Assembly (NCBI GenBank): GCA_963678675.1
Contig: OY783192.1
Span: forward strand, 19,037,715-19,101,714
DNA from: Xiphydria camelus
Lineage: Eukaryota > Arthropoda > Insecta > Hymenoptera > Xiphydriidae
DNA length: 64,000 nt
Direction: 5' to 3'
This document shows positions 1 to 11,360 of this stretch, in pieces. Every line of letters begins with the position of its first letter. The stretch's first letter is position 1. Made by a program: the position numbers and the translations under genes. The notes under the pieces were generated by a model that saw nothing but the letters and a program-made list of their open reading frames with translations, searched no databases and was not told the DNA's origin.

Positions 1-464
1 CTAGCGGAATAAGCATGTGAAATCTGCCCCCACGTGTCTCAGCACCAAATTTATATGATCGATAGGCATCTATGAGAAACTAAATCTCCTAAATTTTCAG
101 ACCCCTAATCGCTATAGGGGGGGGGGGGGTTATGAGGGGGGGAAGTAAAATCGAAAAACAGCTTTTTCTCCGGAACGGCTCGACCGATTTTCATGAAAAA
201 AATATATGTTAGGTACTCTTCCTGAAGAGCCAATTCCAAGAAAAATGTCTTGAATTTTTTTGTTGAAAATTCGCCCAAAAAAAAATTTATGAAGTTTTTA
301 AACAATTTTTTATGTTATAATTAATCGGAACCACTCCAATTCTTTTCTCATTTTTTTCTTTGGAATGTCCTTAATAACATAATTTTTCCAATTTCATCGG
401 AAGTGTACCCCACTGAAAAATATTAACAAATGTACACGGCTCATCATCTACCTTCTATATATAT

Positions 465-700
465 CTAGGATGCTCGGGGAAAAAAAGTACAAGTCAAAAA
501 ATGGTATTGCTCAGAAAATACCTTCATTTGTTTATATTGAAACACAAACTATTGAAAAAATGTATGAAATGAAAATAATACTTCTCATAAGAACCGTTAA
601 ATGCATGTAGCACACAAATATCTCTAGGAAAGTAGAAGAAAATTGTAGAATCTCATATTGACCATTTTTTGACTTACACTCTTTTTCCCGGGCATCCTAG
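465..700. mobile_element. MITE nested in left arm of foldback element
   Basis: Terminal inverted repeats begin CTAGGATGCYCGGG and extend about 40 bp with few mismatches. The interior is AT-rich and non-coding. ATAT lies on both sides. The matching position in the right arm (after about 3253) lacks this insertion, which confirms it as a separate 236-bp element. Confidence 0.85.
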
Positions 701-958
701 ATATATGATATACACTGTACACTCACTACAAAGGAATTTTTCCACTTTTACGATAATTCGGCATATGATAATTGTTAATTTTTTGGAACAGTCTTTCAAT
801 GATATTATTTATTTATTTATTATTATTTCAATGCTTCCTTTATTATGAATGAGCTCACATCTCACGATACGGGGTGCTTCATTTCTGTAAGTCTTCTGGC
901 CTCTCACTTATAAATACTTACATACCTATAGTTACAAATACTCGATGAAAAAACAATT

Positions 959-1222
959 TTAATCCTCGTCACTGTTTTCATCTACTACTGGAACGATTCC
1001 ATTTTTCATGGACATTTTACTTAGTATTTCAGCTTGTCGAATAATTTTTGATAAGTATCTTGCATTTGATAAATAATACACAATAGCAGCAATGTGAGAA
1101 CAGCAGCCAACTGTTCTTCTGCCATTAGCACATTCACATGCATAGTTTATTATGCCAGAAATCCCGATACTGTCAGGTTTGTACCTAATGAAGCATCTAT
1201 ATGATGTCCAAGAAATGTGCAT
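959..1222 (-). pseudogene. Inverted duplicate of transposase SWIM-domain C-terminus
   Basis: Minus-strand reading frame of 87 codons, nearly identical to the last 80-odd codons of the plus-strand transposase ending at 2758, including the CxC...CxH SWIM cluster and the acidic end ENSDED. It has no catalytic residues and exists because the left arm is an inverted copy of the right. It opens at the arm boundary near 1218, so its start codon is coincidental. A truncated duplicate, not an independent gene. Confidence 0.8.
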
Positions 1223-2758
1223 TGTAATACTTCTAAGCTCAGTGTCTCAGACTTAGCAAAGATAATGGAAACTTTTTCCTTGAAATGTGATTCAACGTTG
1301 TATGATAAACTTGGTGATTTAAGTATTTCAGAAGAGCAAATTCAAGTATTTACAGGACTATCTTGGGACAATCTTATTGAACTGAGAGATATGATGGTTT
1401 CCAGTCGCGGTCTATAATGCAAGCCCTCATTGTATTTCTTTTCAAACTCCGAACCGAAAATTCCAACAAGATGTTAGCTTCTATATTAGGTATAGAACAT
1501 GAAAACGATTTCAGATTACTGTGCTAGCGCAGTTACATCATTTGAAAATGATATCTTACTAACTCGTTTCGGCATTAAAAGTATTAACAGAGCCGACCTT
1601 TTGAAAAACCATACAACGAAAATCGCAAAAAAGTTGTTCAACGCGGACTCCTTATTTTTAATTTGTGATGGTACCTATGTAGGACACCAAAAAAGTACAT
1701 ATAATGAATACCAAAGAAAATCTTTCTCTGGCCAAAAGAAAGTGCCTCTTTGCAAGCCTTTTACGATTGGTACTACTAATGGATACATAGTAGATATGCT
1801 CGGACCTTATTCTGCCAATGAAAATGATGCGAAAATTCTAGAATCTATCATTCAAGACGAGAATGGTTTATGTACATTACTAGAAAAGAAAGATATGTTT
1901 GTACTCGATCGCGGTTTTCGAGGTATAAAACAATATCTCGAAGATAAACATTTTGGAGTATTGATGCCTGCTTTGAAAGGGAAGCGCAAGCAATTAACGA
2001 CTCAAGAATCTAACCAATCTCGTTTTGTGACTAAAATTCGCTGGGTGGTTGAATCTGTTCACGGCATTCTCAAACAAAAATATCGTCTTCTAGATCACAA
2101 AATCGACAATAAACCGATACCTAAAGTTGGAGTTTATTTTAGAATTGCCTCATTTTTTAATAACTCGTACGGCAAAAGGCTACAATCTGATGTAGCATAC
2201 ACGGATGAAATTTTAGAAAGAATGCACAGTCAGAATGGCACGGAAAATGATCTAGCTACCGAGGCAGAGACGAAAGGTTGGATCCGGCGAAAGGTTCTTT
2301 TCAAAACTCTCACTTCTGATGAAATCCTTGACTTTCCAGAAATGACCGAAAAGGAATTGAAGATCCTTTTTACTGGATCATACCAACTTTCCCAAGCTGT
2401 ATCATATTTAGCCGAAATGATAGATGAAGATGGAAAAGTTGTTTTCGAATATGTGATGGCTGAACCAAATGTGCTCAAATTCAAAGTACCATCTCGACAC
2501 ATTTCTCGGACATCATGTAGATGCTTCATTAGGTACAAACCTAACAGTATCGGGATTTCTGGCATAATAAACTATGCGTGTGAATGTGCTAATGGCAGAA
2601 GAACAGTTGGCTGCTGTTCTCACATTGCTGCTATTGTGTATTATTTATCAAATGCAAGATACTTATCAAAAATTATTCGTCCAGCTGAAATGCTGAATAA
2701 AATGTTCATGAAAAATGGAATCGTTCCAGTAGTAGATGAAAACAGTGACGAGGATTAA
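1217..2758 (+). pseudogene. DDE transposase with C-terminal SWIM zinc finger (frameshifted)
   Basis: The main open segment is 1499-2758 (419 codons). Numbered from its first ATG, the family-4 DDE signatures are visible: D57 in ICDGTY, D137 in VLDRGFRG and E185 in RWVVES, with spacing typical of IS5/Harbinger-type transposases. Residues about 355-376 form a SWIM-type CxC...CxH cluster, and the tail is acidic. Upstream, codons from 1217 to about 1416 and from 1417 to about 1500 look like the helical N-terminal part of the same family, but sit in frames 2, 1 and 2, so two frameshifts interrupt the gene near 1416 and 1498. Any more N-terminal DNA-binding domain is missing, replaced by the left arm. 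The role would be transposition of related elements in the nucleus; this copy is probably inactive. Confidence 0.8.
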
Positions 2759-3005
2759 AATTGTTTTTTCATCGAGTATTTGTAACTATATGTAAGTATT
2801 TATAAGTGAGAAGACTTACAGAAATGAAGCACCCCGTATCGTGAGATGCGAGCTCGTTCATAGTAAAGGAAGCATTGAAATAATAATAAATAAATAAATA
2901 ATATCATTGAAAGACTGTTCCAAAAAATTAACAATTATCATATGCCGAATTATCATAAAAGTGGAAAAATTCCTTTGTAGTCAGTGTGTACAGTGTATAT
3001 CATAT

Positions 3006-3248
3006 CGTCCCCTTCCTGCAAAAAGTCACTAACTAACATATTTTGTAAAATTCACCTAACTGGACCTAATAGCTTAATTTTATTAAATCTTTAAATGGTA
3101 AAACTCACTAAGTGCTAAATGTGTTGGAAGTGAGCATGCGCGCATCATAAAAAATCATTAACCGAAATATAATACCGATATAGAGCAGAAACTACCTAAG
3201 TCAGTTGATGATAAATGTTAGTTAGTGACTTTTTGCAGGAAGGGGACG
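3006..3248. mobile_element. MITE with CGTCCCCTTCCTGC termini, copy 1
   Basis: Inverted termini CGTCCCCTTCCTGC, followed by a further about 20 matching bases, flanked by ATAT at 3002-3005 and 3249-3252. The left arm of the host foldback lacks it at the mirrored position. A second copy in opposite orientation lies at 33201-33449. Confidence 0.88.
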
Positions 3249-5040
3249 ATATACATATATATAGAAGGTAGGTGATGAGCCGTGTACATTTGTTAATATT
3301 TTTCAGTGGGGCACACTTCCGATGAAATTGGAAAAATTATGTTATTAAGGACATTCCAAAGAAAAAAATGAGAAAAGAATTGGAGTGGTTCCGATTAATT
3401 ATAACGTAAAAAATTGTTTAAAAACTTCATAAATTTTTTTTGGGCGAATTTTCAACAACAAAAATTCAAGACATTTTTTCTTGGAATTGGTTCTTCAGGA
3501 AGAGTACCTAACATATATTTTTCATGAAAATCGGTCGAGCCGTTCCGGAGAAAAAGCTGTTTTTCGATTTTACCCCCCCCCCCCCCCCCCCTCATAACTC
3601 CCCCCTATAGCGATTAGGGGTCTAAAAATTTAGGAGATTTAGTTTCTCATAGATGTTTATCGATCATATAAATTTGGTGCTGATACACGTGGGGGCAGAT
3701 TTCACATGCTTATTCCGCTAGGCCCTTTGAATTTACAGTAAATCTTTTGTCGTTAGACATTTAAAAATCTGACAAATAAACTACTTTTAGCGTAACCCAG
3801 AAGCAACGACGTGGACGTAATAGTTTTCTGTTCCCTTCGGGGTGCTGGATTTAAGTGAGTTCCCTCTCGCCTCTTACCATCGGGGTGTTTGATTCAGGAC
3901 GGCTATTCTGTAATTTCGGGGAGAGTGAGCGTACCTGGGAAGTGACCGTTCCACGGGTGAGGGCTTCCCTCGCCCAGCTCATGCCCGACCGTTGAAACGT
4001 GTACCTAAACAGCTATTCTCTAATGAGGAACGGGCGATGTTCACTGAAAAAGCAAGGAGAGTGAAGGAATCACTATTCTGTAACTGCGGAAGCGCTCCCA
4101 TCGCACGAAAATGGGTGAACTTACTTCTACTGGTCAAGACCGTGAGAAGCAGCCTGCTCCCCGGGAGAACGGCGACTCTAGCCTACCTACTTCTGCGCCA
4201 GCGTGCCGCAGTTTACAGTTTGTTAATTTGCGTGTTCCAACAAACGATACACAGTGGTCTGGCGATCTAAGCAAACGCGATCATGAGTATATTAATGAGT
4301 TACATAACTGATTTGTGCGATGTAAATTTATGTCTTAGTTATAAAGATATACTGTTAAAATAAAAGACCAAAAATTAACCATATATTTATTCTACTATGA
4401 TAACGTAAATGGAACATAATAAAAAAATATATTAAACTGAAACATTCATTATTAAATGATATAAAATAATTCAAAAACATACTTATATATAAGAACTTTT
4501 TCCACAGGTGGTAATAGGAAAAGTAGTTGGAAAAAATAATTTAACAAAAAGTACATTTCCCTAATGCTTACAATAAAAGTCAAAAGCAGCTTAATAATTA
4601 AAAAAGATATAGGTATTATACTGGTACCTAGTATTATTCCAAAATATGCATCCTTGAAAACACGTACACTTATAAAACGTACCTGAAACCAAGCAAATTG
4701 TTTTAAATAGAGAAAACTGATTTCGTAACAATAAGACTGCGAAACCGTAAAAATTCAATACATTAAAATAGGACAAGAATGGCATGTAAAATGTTATATA
4801 ATAATCAAGGGCATGCTTCAAACTATAACTTAAACCAAAAAATGTACGTATCTGAACTTAGCATCATAGTAAGCAGTTATGAATATTATGGACTTTTGAC
4901 CTATTTCAGAACCACTGTGCGATGGTCGGAATTCTGATTAACGATCCTTAGTAATTAGTATCACTGCGATATACAGGGTGTAACAGAGTAAGTGTTACAA
5001 CGTGAAACTGTAGATTCCTTATGAAAGAAGAAAAATCTTT

Positions 5041-6009
5041 CTCGCCATCGATATATATGCAACACCTAGGAATAGTTGAAATAACCAGCTGTGGTATGTC
5101 CATAGCAGTACTTGAGGTACTTTGATCCATATTCTGGAGAAGCACACGATCGCTCGTGCTGGAAACTCCTTTGACGCGGCTCAGCTACCGACAGAAGCCC
5201 GATATTTTTTCTTCAATAAAATATATATAATTTGAAAGAGGTAACAGTACAAGCTATATTTTGATGCCAATATAGATATTAATTTATTTCAATTTTCAAT
5301 TATTTGCAAGTGAATCATAGTTCAACGGTACCTCACCGTGGTGTATGAATACTTTTTACCCCACTGTATTTTTCGAGTGGGCAAGGATGTCGTTGCTCGT
5401 CCCTGGCCATAAAAGGAGTTATGTTGCATCGAATGACGGTTCGATTCTTTGTACCTGGATACGCCAGGTATTAAGTTAATCCGACCGGCCATCTATTAGA
5501 TTCGTCTTGTCTTCCCTTTATAAAGCTGATTTATTATTCTAAGTATAGCGGTATCTATTACAATCGGTATTGTGGGAAATGGCTTCTTCCGATGCGGTCG
5601 GTAATTACCCCTTCCCGAGCATGGTGCGGGACTGCGAGCGCACGTGCAGCCTAGATTCGCCGAAAAATACCCCGTTCCGTTTCGTAGATTCCGATCCGAG
5701 AGTAGCTATAGATTTGCGAGGTATTTCTGACTGTGATACTATTAAACGGTTCGAAGCATTGTGTCGAATTCCGTTTATCGCGAGACGGATCAGCGACCGA
5801 TAGCAGAGTTAAGAGAGAATAAACTAAATGCGCTTTGAATTAGACAGGATGGTTAATACTTGACGGTAGGTTATAAATTAACAGCTTCTCCGCTCATTAT
5901 TTCTCGTTAGAATAGCAGTCCTAAATTAGTATAGAATATTCGAATTTACCGCTATAAAATAAAGTAACCCTTGAAGAGGTTATACGGGCTTTGGTGAACG
6001 AGTTATATA
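5041..6009. other. Spacer of the 3.8-kb foldback; fragment of a dispersed repeat
   Basis: Mostly AT-rich sequence without a recognised gene. From about 5565 to 5815 it is richer in GC and holds a 77-codon ORF (5570-5803). The segment around 5630-5665 (GCGGGACTGCGA then GATTCGCCGAAA) recurs near 38156-38200 and inverted near 58210-58230, so I read this as a dispersed repeat, not a gene. Confidence 0.45.
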
Positions 6010-6441
6010 CAGGGTGTAACAGAGTAAGTGTTACAACGTGAAACTGTAGATTCCTTGTGAAAGAAGAAAAAGATTTTTCCTCTTACAAAAATGTTCTGCG
6101 GGCTTTCGTTTTCGATATACAGGATGTCAAAGTTTTGAAAAAAAAAATCGTTTTTCTTTAAACCTCGAACCATTTTTATCAGATTTGAGTGTTGACACCT
6201 AATAACAAGTAGTTCGTGGTTTAAATAAGGTAAAACGGGGTGAGTTGGCGAATGAAGTCGACCCCTCGTTTCCATTTCTTTCCATAGAAACGAGGGGCCA
6301 ACTCCATTCGCCAACTCACCCTGTTTTACCTTATATAGAAAACGACAGCCTGCAGAACATTTTTGTAAGAGGAAAAATCTTTTTCTTCTTTCATAAGGAA
6401 TCTACAGTTTCACGTTGTAATACTTACTCTGTTACACCATG
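6010..6441. mobile_element. TA-flanked MITE, CAGGGTGTAACAG termini
   Basis: Inverted ends CAGGGTGTAACAG / CTGTTACACCATG flanked by TA, with about 90 bp of matching subterminal sequence. The same left end recurs at 4972-5045 in the left arm of the enclosing foldback. It carries a second palindrome at 6228-6331. Tc1/mariner-type by target site; non-coding. Confidence 0.75.
6228..6331. mobile_element. Nested 104-bp hairpin MITE
   Basis: Near-perfect palindrome with AGGTAAAACRGGGTGAG ends, flanked by TA at 6226-6227 and 6332-6333, placed between the arms of the 6010-6441 MITE. Confidence 0.7.
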
Positions 6442-7553
6442 TATATCGCGGTGATACTAATTACTAAGGATCGTTAATCAGAATTCCGACCATCGCACAG
6501 TGGTTCTGAAATAGGTCAAAAGTCCATATTAATTCATAACTGTTTACTATGATGCTAAGTTCAGATACGTACATTTTTTGGTTTAAGTTATAGTTTGAAG
6601 CATGCTCTTGATTATTATATAACATTTTACATGCCATTCTTGTCCCATTTTAATATATTTAATTTTTACGGTTTCGCAGTCTTATTGTTACGAAATCAGT
6701 TTTCTCTATTTAAAACAATTTGCTTGGTTTCAGGTACGTTTTTATAAGTGTACGTTTTCAAGGATGCATATTTTGGAATAATACTAGGTACCAGTATAAT
6801 ACCTATATCTTTTTTAATTATTAAGCTGCTTTTGACTTTTATTGTAAGCATTAGGGAAATGTGCTTTTTGTTAAATTATTTTTTCGAACTACTTTTCCTA
6901 TTAGCACCTCTGGAAAATGTTCTTATATACAAGTATATCTTTTTATAACTAAGACACAAATTTACATCGCACAAATCAGTTATGTAAGTCATTAATATAC
7001 TCATGACCGCGTTTGCTTAGATCGCCGGACTACTGTGTATCGTTTGTTGGAACACGCAAATTAACCAACTGTAAACTGCGGCACACTGTCACAGAAGTAG
7101 ATACATAGGTTAGAATCGCCGTCCCGACCAGACCGACCGAGCAGACCGATTCTCCCGGGAACTACGTTCACCCGATTTTCGTACTCCCGCAGTTAGAGAA
7201 TAGCGACTAGGAGTCTCCTTACTTTTCCAGTGAACTCCGCCCACTTCTCACGGGAACAGGCTTTCACTCAGTTATAGAATAGCCGTCCAGGTGAGTTCCC
7301 TCGCCTCTCACCATCGGGGTGCTTGATTCAGGTGAGTCCCCTCCCTTTTCTGGACTAGAATGGAAAATAAAATTTTCCGGCTCAAGTAATCTCATAAAAT
7401 GGTACTTTCCCATCAAAAAATTTTGTAAAGGGCAGCATTTGAAGGGAACAGAAAACTTCTACTTCCACGTCGTTGTTTCTGGGATACGCTAAAAGTAGTG
7501 TATTTGCCAGATTTCTAAACGTCTAACGACGAAAGTTTTACTGTAAATTCAAA

Positions 7554-8163
7554 TTTGTAAAATTAAATTAAATTTTTAACAAAAATATCAAGTATGAGAA
7601 CAAAAAATGTAAATTTCTATCGGAATTGTATTGCAGAATCGAGTAAATCGACTCTCAATTGCAAAAACCGAAAAAATTGAATTTCGTCGATTATAGCGCC
7701 ATTTGCCACGAATCGAAAAAAATGTTTCAAATAAAAGTTATGTAGTTTTTACAGCTAGTAGTTGATAAAATTATATTTTGATATACCGAAATAAATGTTT
7801 TGTTGATGCAATTAAATATTCGTTAACTATTTCAAGGTTTATGTATTTCAAAGGAGTTTATTGAGGTTATATTTTGTATTAGATTGACATTATCTTATAC
7901 CATCCAGAGATAAAGGAAAATATTTTTAGAACAGGCTATAAGAATTACTTCAGGTCATTTCTAGAAATATATATTAGTGATATTCTAAGAATATTATTCG
8001 AGGTATACATCATATTAATTATTTAGGGTAGGATAACAAAATCTTTTACAGTAATGTCGATTATTATGTTATAGAAGTACACTTATACTAAAAACTATAC
8101 TGAACAAGAGTGAGTATAATTTTTAAAATAAGCAATATACCCTTTATGATTTATTAGTATGTA
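7554..8163. other. AT-rich intergenic sequence, nothing recognised
   Basis: No ORF of note, no inverted repeat and no simple repeat found. It ends at the CTAT target duplication of the LTR element. Confidence 0.5.
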
Positions 8164-8322
8164 CTATTGTTACGTCTTGAAAATCCCTACGCGCAGCCGT
8201 ATTCATAGAATTAATAGAGGTACGTGCGAGCGAGCGATAAATAAGTTCTCATGGAGAGATAGAGGATAAGAAATCATGTAACAGCCCGGACAGATCAAAT
8301 CCCAAACAGGAACAAACACTCT

Positions 8323-10327
8323 TAGTCCGGGAGGCAGCGACATTTTTACCGTGGTCATTTCACCAAGGCTGGTTTTCATTCACATGATAGATTCCATACT
8401 GTGTGTGAGCGAAATGCTTGTCAGCTGCCGCACCGGCGGTGGGGGTGTGTACAGTAGAGCCTCAAACGCGTAAAAAAACTAGAGAAATAAAGTGATATCA
8501 CCAAAGTTCAATTTTTGTTTATGGTTTATTTACATTATGTAATTATAAAAAATCGTAGTCAGCTGGACATATTTCGGGGGGAAATGTGTCAGCTGGGGCA
8601 ATAAACATGTAGCACGCCGGCTAAAGAGGCTGCGACTTTATCGACTTTTCCCCCGCAATTCGGCTAGCTGACTTTTATTTATATTTAATACAAGTAATAC
8701 TGGTTCGTGCGGTCAAATTTCAACTTTAGGGCCGGTTTTACCAACACGGTATAAACGCGATATAGCGCTATACTGAGAATAACCAGCAATAAGCCTTATG
8801 GTTATTCTCAGTATAGTGCTATACCGCGTTTATACCTGTTGGTAAAACCGGCCCTTAGTAGTATAAAGAGACATTATATTTTTTTTGCAACAAAAGATTC
8901 GATGGTTTATTTATATTATGTAATTATAAAAAATCGTAGTCAGCTGAACATATTTCGGGGGGAAATGTGTCAGCTGTTGACGTATACTTGCGCAATACAG
9001 ACGCCACGTAAACTAATACCACCATGCTTTAAATTAAGTTATGTAATTGCTAATTGATTATATTTTATGAAAAACATCGTCAGATAGGTGTATAGTGGGG
9101 GTCAGTCTGTCAGCTGGGACAAAAAATATGCAGCGCACCGGCTAAAGAGGCTGCGCATTTATAATTTCAGCTGACGACTTTTCCCCCGCAATTCAGCCAG
9201 CCGACTTTTATTTATATCTAGTACGAATAATAATAGTTCGTGTAATCAAATTTCAGCTGCAGTAGTATAAAGAAATATGAAATTTATTGCTACAAAAGAT
9301 CTACCAGAGATCCGCACTTCAGCTGTACCGCATGGCTTTTAGATATTTACTCTTACATTTATGAATATCGCCTTCTATACAATAAATCTTCTATTGATTT
9401 CTATAACTTATTTATTTCTAACAAATATTATTAAATAGTTAGATAATAATAAATAACATAATTAACTACAATAATAATTATTATCGCCATTAAAATTGCA
9501 AGCAAGATAGACTCTTTTTAGACAATAAATTTCATGTTTCTTTATACTACCAGACCTGAAGTTTGATTACACGAACCATTATTATTCGTACTAGATATAA
9601 ATAAAAGTCGGCTGGCTGAATTGCGGGGGAAAAGTCGTCAGCTGAAATTATAAATGCGCAGCCTCTTTAGCCGGTGCGCTGCATGTTTTTTGTCCCAGCT
9701 GACGGACTGACCCCCACCATACACCTAGCTGATGACGTTTTTCATAAAATATAATGAATTAGCAATCACATAACTTAATTTAAAGTATGGTGGTATTAGT
9801 TTGCGTGGCGTCTGTATTGCGCAAGTATACGTCAACAGCTGCTACGATTTTTTATAATTACATAATGTAAATAAACCATCGAATCTTTTGTGGCAAAAAA
9901 TATAATGTCTCTTTATACTACTGAAGTTGAAATTTGATCGCACAAACCAGTATTACTTGTATTAAATATAAATAAAAATCAGCTAGCCGAATTGCGGGGG
10001 AAAAGTCGATAAAGTCGGAGCCTCTTTAGCCGGCGCGCTGCATGTTTATTGTCCCAGCTGACACATTTCCCCCCGAAATATGTCCGGCTGACTACGATTT
10101 TTTATAATTACATAATGTAAATAAACCATAAACAAAAATTGAACTTTGGTGATATCACTTTATTTCTCTAGTTTTTTTACGCGTTTGAAGCTCTACTGTA
10201 CTCACCCCCACCGCCGGTGCGGCAGCTGACAAGCATTTCGCTCATACACAGTATGGAATCTATCATGTGAATGAAAACCAGCCTTGGTGAAATGACCACG
10301 GTAAAAGTGTCGCTGCCTCCCCGACTA
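8323..10327. mobile_element. 2-kb foldback element inserted in the 5' LTR
   Basis: Termini TAGTCCGGGAGGCAGCGACA and its near-inverse ending at 10327. The target TCT is duplicated (8320-8322 and 10328-10330); the intact site is seen in the 3' LTR. The arms (about 8323-9330 and 9530-10327) are inverted copies full of TCAGCTG motifs and an internal direct duplication around CATATTTCGGGGGGAAATGT. No transposase gene. A 3-bp duplication suits Harbinger- or CACTA-like elements; family unknown. Confidence 0.88.
8729..8854. mobile_element. 126-bp Harbinger-type MITE in the foldback left arm
   Basis: Near-perfect palindrome with ends GGGCCGGTTTTACCAACA, flanked by TTA at 8726-8728 and 8855-8857. The right arm of the host foldback keeps the uninterrupted sequence. 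The termini and subterminal sequence resemble the right end of the HARBI1-bearing element at 43720-43782. Confidence 0.88.
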
Positions 10328-11130
10328 TCTCCTACGCAGCGACGAACGAAACGGAAAGCGAAATACTTCAAGGAGCCTTCAACAGATCATAACTTCATCA
10401 CACTCTATGGGACGCAATAACGACGTGTCATCGATGCGAGAGGCCGGAAGTTCCGCGAAGACCTCAGCGATGCACGTGCCATCAAAAACTAGATCAAGGC
10501 ATCTTCTTCCCCCCCTTTGCAAAACGTCAAGCTGGACCCCACCTAGGACGAAGAATCAAGCTTGACCATTGGTCGCCCCCACCGGAACAGGGATAGGAAC
10601 CACCCCCACGAAAATGAAATAAAAGGAGACTCTCTAATCAGAGAGTGCAGAATATTAGCTCAGCTTCCAGAATCAATTAGATTAGTGCAAGTTTTTAGTG
10701 CAGAATCTTAGCGCAGAATTTAAGCAGAATTTAAGCAGAATCTTAGTGCAGAAATTTAGTTGAGTTTCCAGTGCGAATTTGATTGTAATCAGATCAGTGT
10801 TTGTGGCTTTGTATCAAGTTCATTAGTTGCTTAAAAATAAAATCCGTTAACCAATCGGTGTTGTGATTCGTGTCGCCCAGTCCTTTGCAAGTAATCGAAA
10901 AAGGAAAGCCCTAAGGAGAGAGTAGAGAGAGAGAGCCAGTCCTCTCCTAGCAAGGACCACACGGCAACCCGAGAGAGAAAGAGAGAGAGAGAGAGAGATC
11001 GAAAGTCAAAGAAAGGTTAGTAGCAACAGAATATTCTTTTGCGATATAAAATGTGTTGATTGTATCGATGATCCCTATTGTTTCCCCCGAATTGATAGTA
11101 GTAAATCTAGTTGTCCATGACGTGACAACG

Positions 11131-11260
11131 CCTTTTTGGTGCATCGGCCGAGTCTGGTCAGAAAGATCGTGGGTTCGATTCCCACTATACGGAAGGTTCC
11201 GATCATTTACTCGCAAAGAGTACCGGATATTAGGTTCAATTCCTAAAGTAGCTAGGTGCT
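11131..11260 (+). other. Retrotransposon leader with two tRNA T-arm-like hairpins
   Basis: Immediately after the 5' LTR. At 11169-11185 the sequence GTGGGTTCGATTCCCAC and at 11230-11246 the sequence TTAGGTTCAATTCCTAA are both perfect 5-bp stems with 7-base loops matching the tRNA T arm (box B, GGTTCRANTCC). The first follows a box-A-like stretch (GGCCGAGTCTGG, 11150-11161) at far shorter spacing than in a tRNA. The second follows a TACT/AGTA hairpin near 11209-11223. A primer-binding site is expected here, but I could not name the primer tRNA. Confidence 0.6.
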
Positions 11261-11360
11261 ATCCGAACTGACCTGTCGAATCTAAATACAGCTAACTATC
11301 AATTGCTTTATTTTTAAATTAAAATAAAAAAAAAATTTCTTCGTAAAATGATTAAGTACT

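Larger units (their letters stand above)
1..3721. mobile_element. Foldback DNA transposon, PIF/Harbinger-ISL2EU-like
   Basis: The two ends are inverted copies: the left arm spans about 1-1218 and the right arm about 2498-3721. The tip reads CTAGCGGAATAAGC on the left and its reverse complement at 3708-3721. Between the arms lies a DDE transposase pseudogene, and each arm holds a copy of the 3' end of that gene with its downstream sequence. Each arm also carries a different nested MITE (465-700 on the left, 3006-3248 on the right). Without these the arms are about 980 bp each and collinear. The target duplication cannot be read because the left tip is the window edge. I infer a non-autonomous derivative in which the 5' end was replaced by an inverted copy of the 3' end. 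Confidence 0.85.
3726..7553. mobile_element. Foldback element with about 1.2-kb inverted arms
   Basis: The left arm 3726-5040 is the inverted copy of 6371-7553, starting TTTGAATTTACAGTAAA at both tips. Inside the arms the motif CTATTCTSTAA recurs (about 3904, 4014, 4073 and mirrored near 7190 and 7275), the kind of subterminal repetition expected of transposase-binding sites. Short ORFs such as 4111-4311 (66 codons) are degenerate in the other arm and unrecognised. The foldback 1-3721 abuts its left tip. No transposase is visible. Confidence 0.65.
8168..11127 (+). repeat. 5' LTR, interrupted by a 2-kb foldback
   Basis: The LTR is in two pieces, 8168-8322 and 10331-11127, about 952 bp when the insertion is discounted, matching 18847-19796. 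It contains AATAAA near 10836, iterated GCAGAATYTTAG-type units near 10700-10760 and a GA run near 10980-11000 that is six bases longer than in the 3' copy. Promoter function is probably damaged by the insertion, 155 bp from the LTR start. Confidence 0.93.

Noticed and set aside
4111..4311. 66-codon ORF as a gene
   Set aside because: Broken in the inverted copy of the same arm, no recognised domain, and no supporting signals.
11230..11246. TTAGG as insect telomeric repeat
   Set aside because: A single occurrence that is part of a T-arm-like hairpin, not a tandem array.
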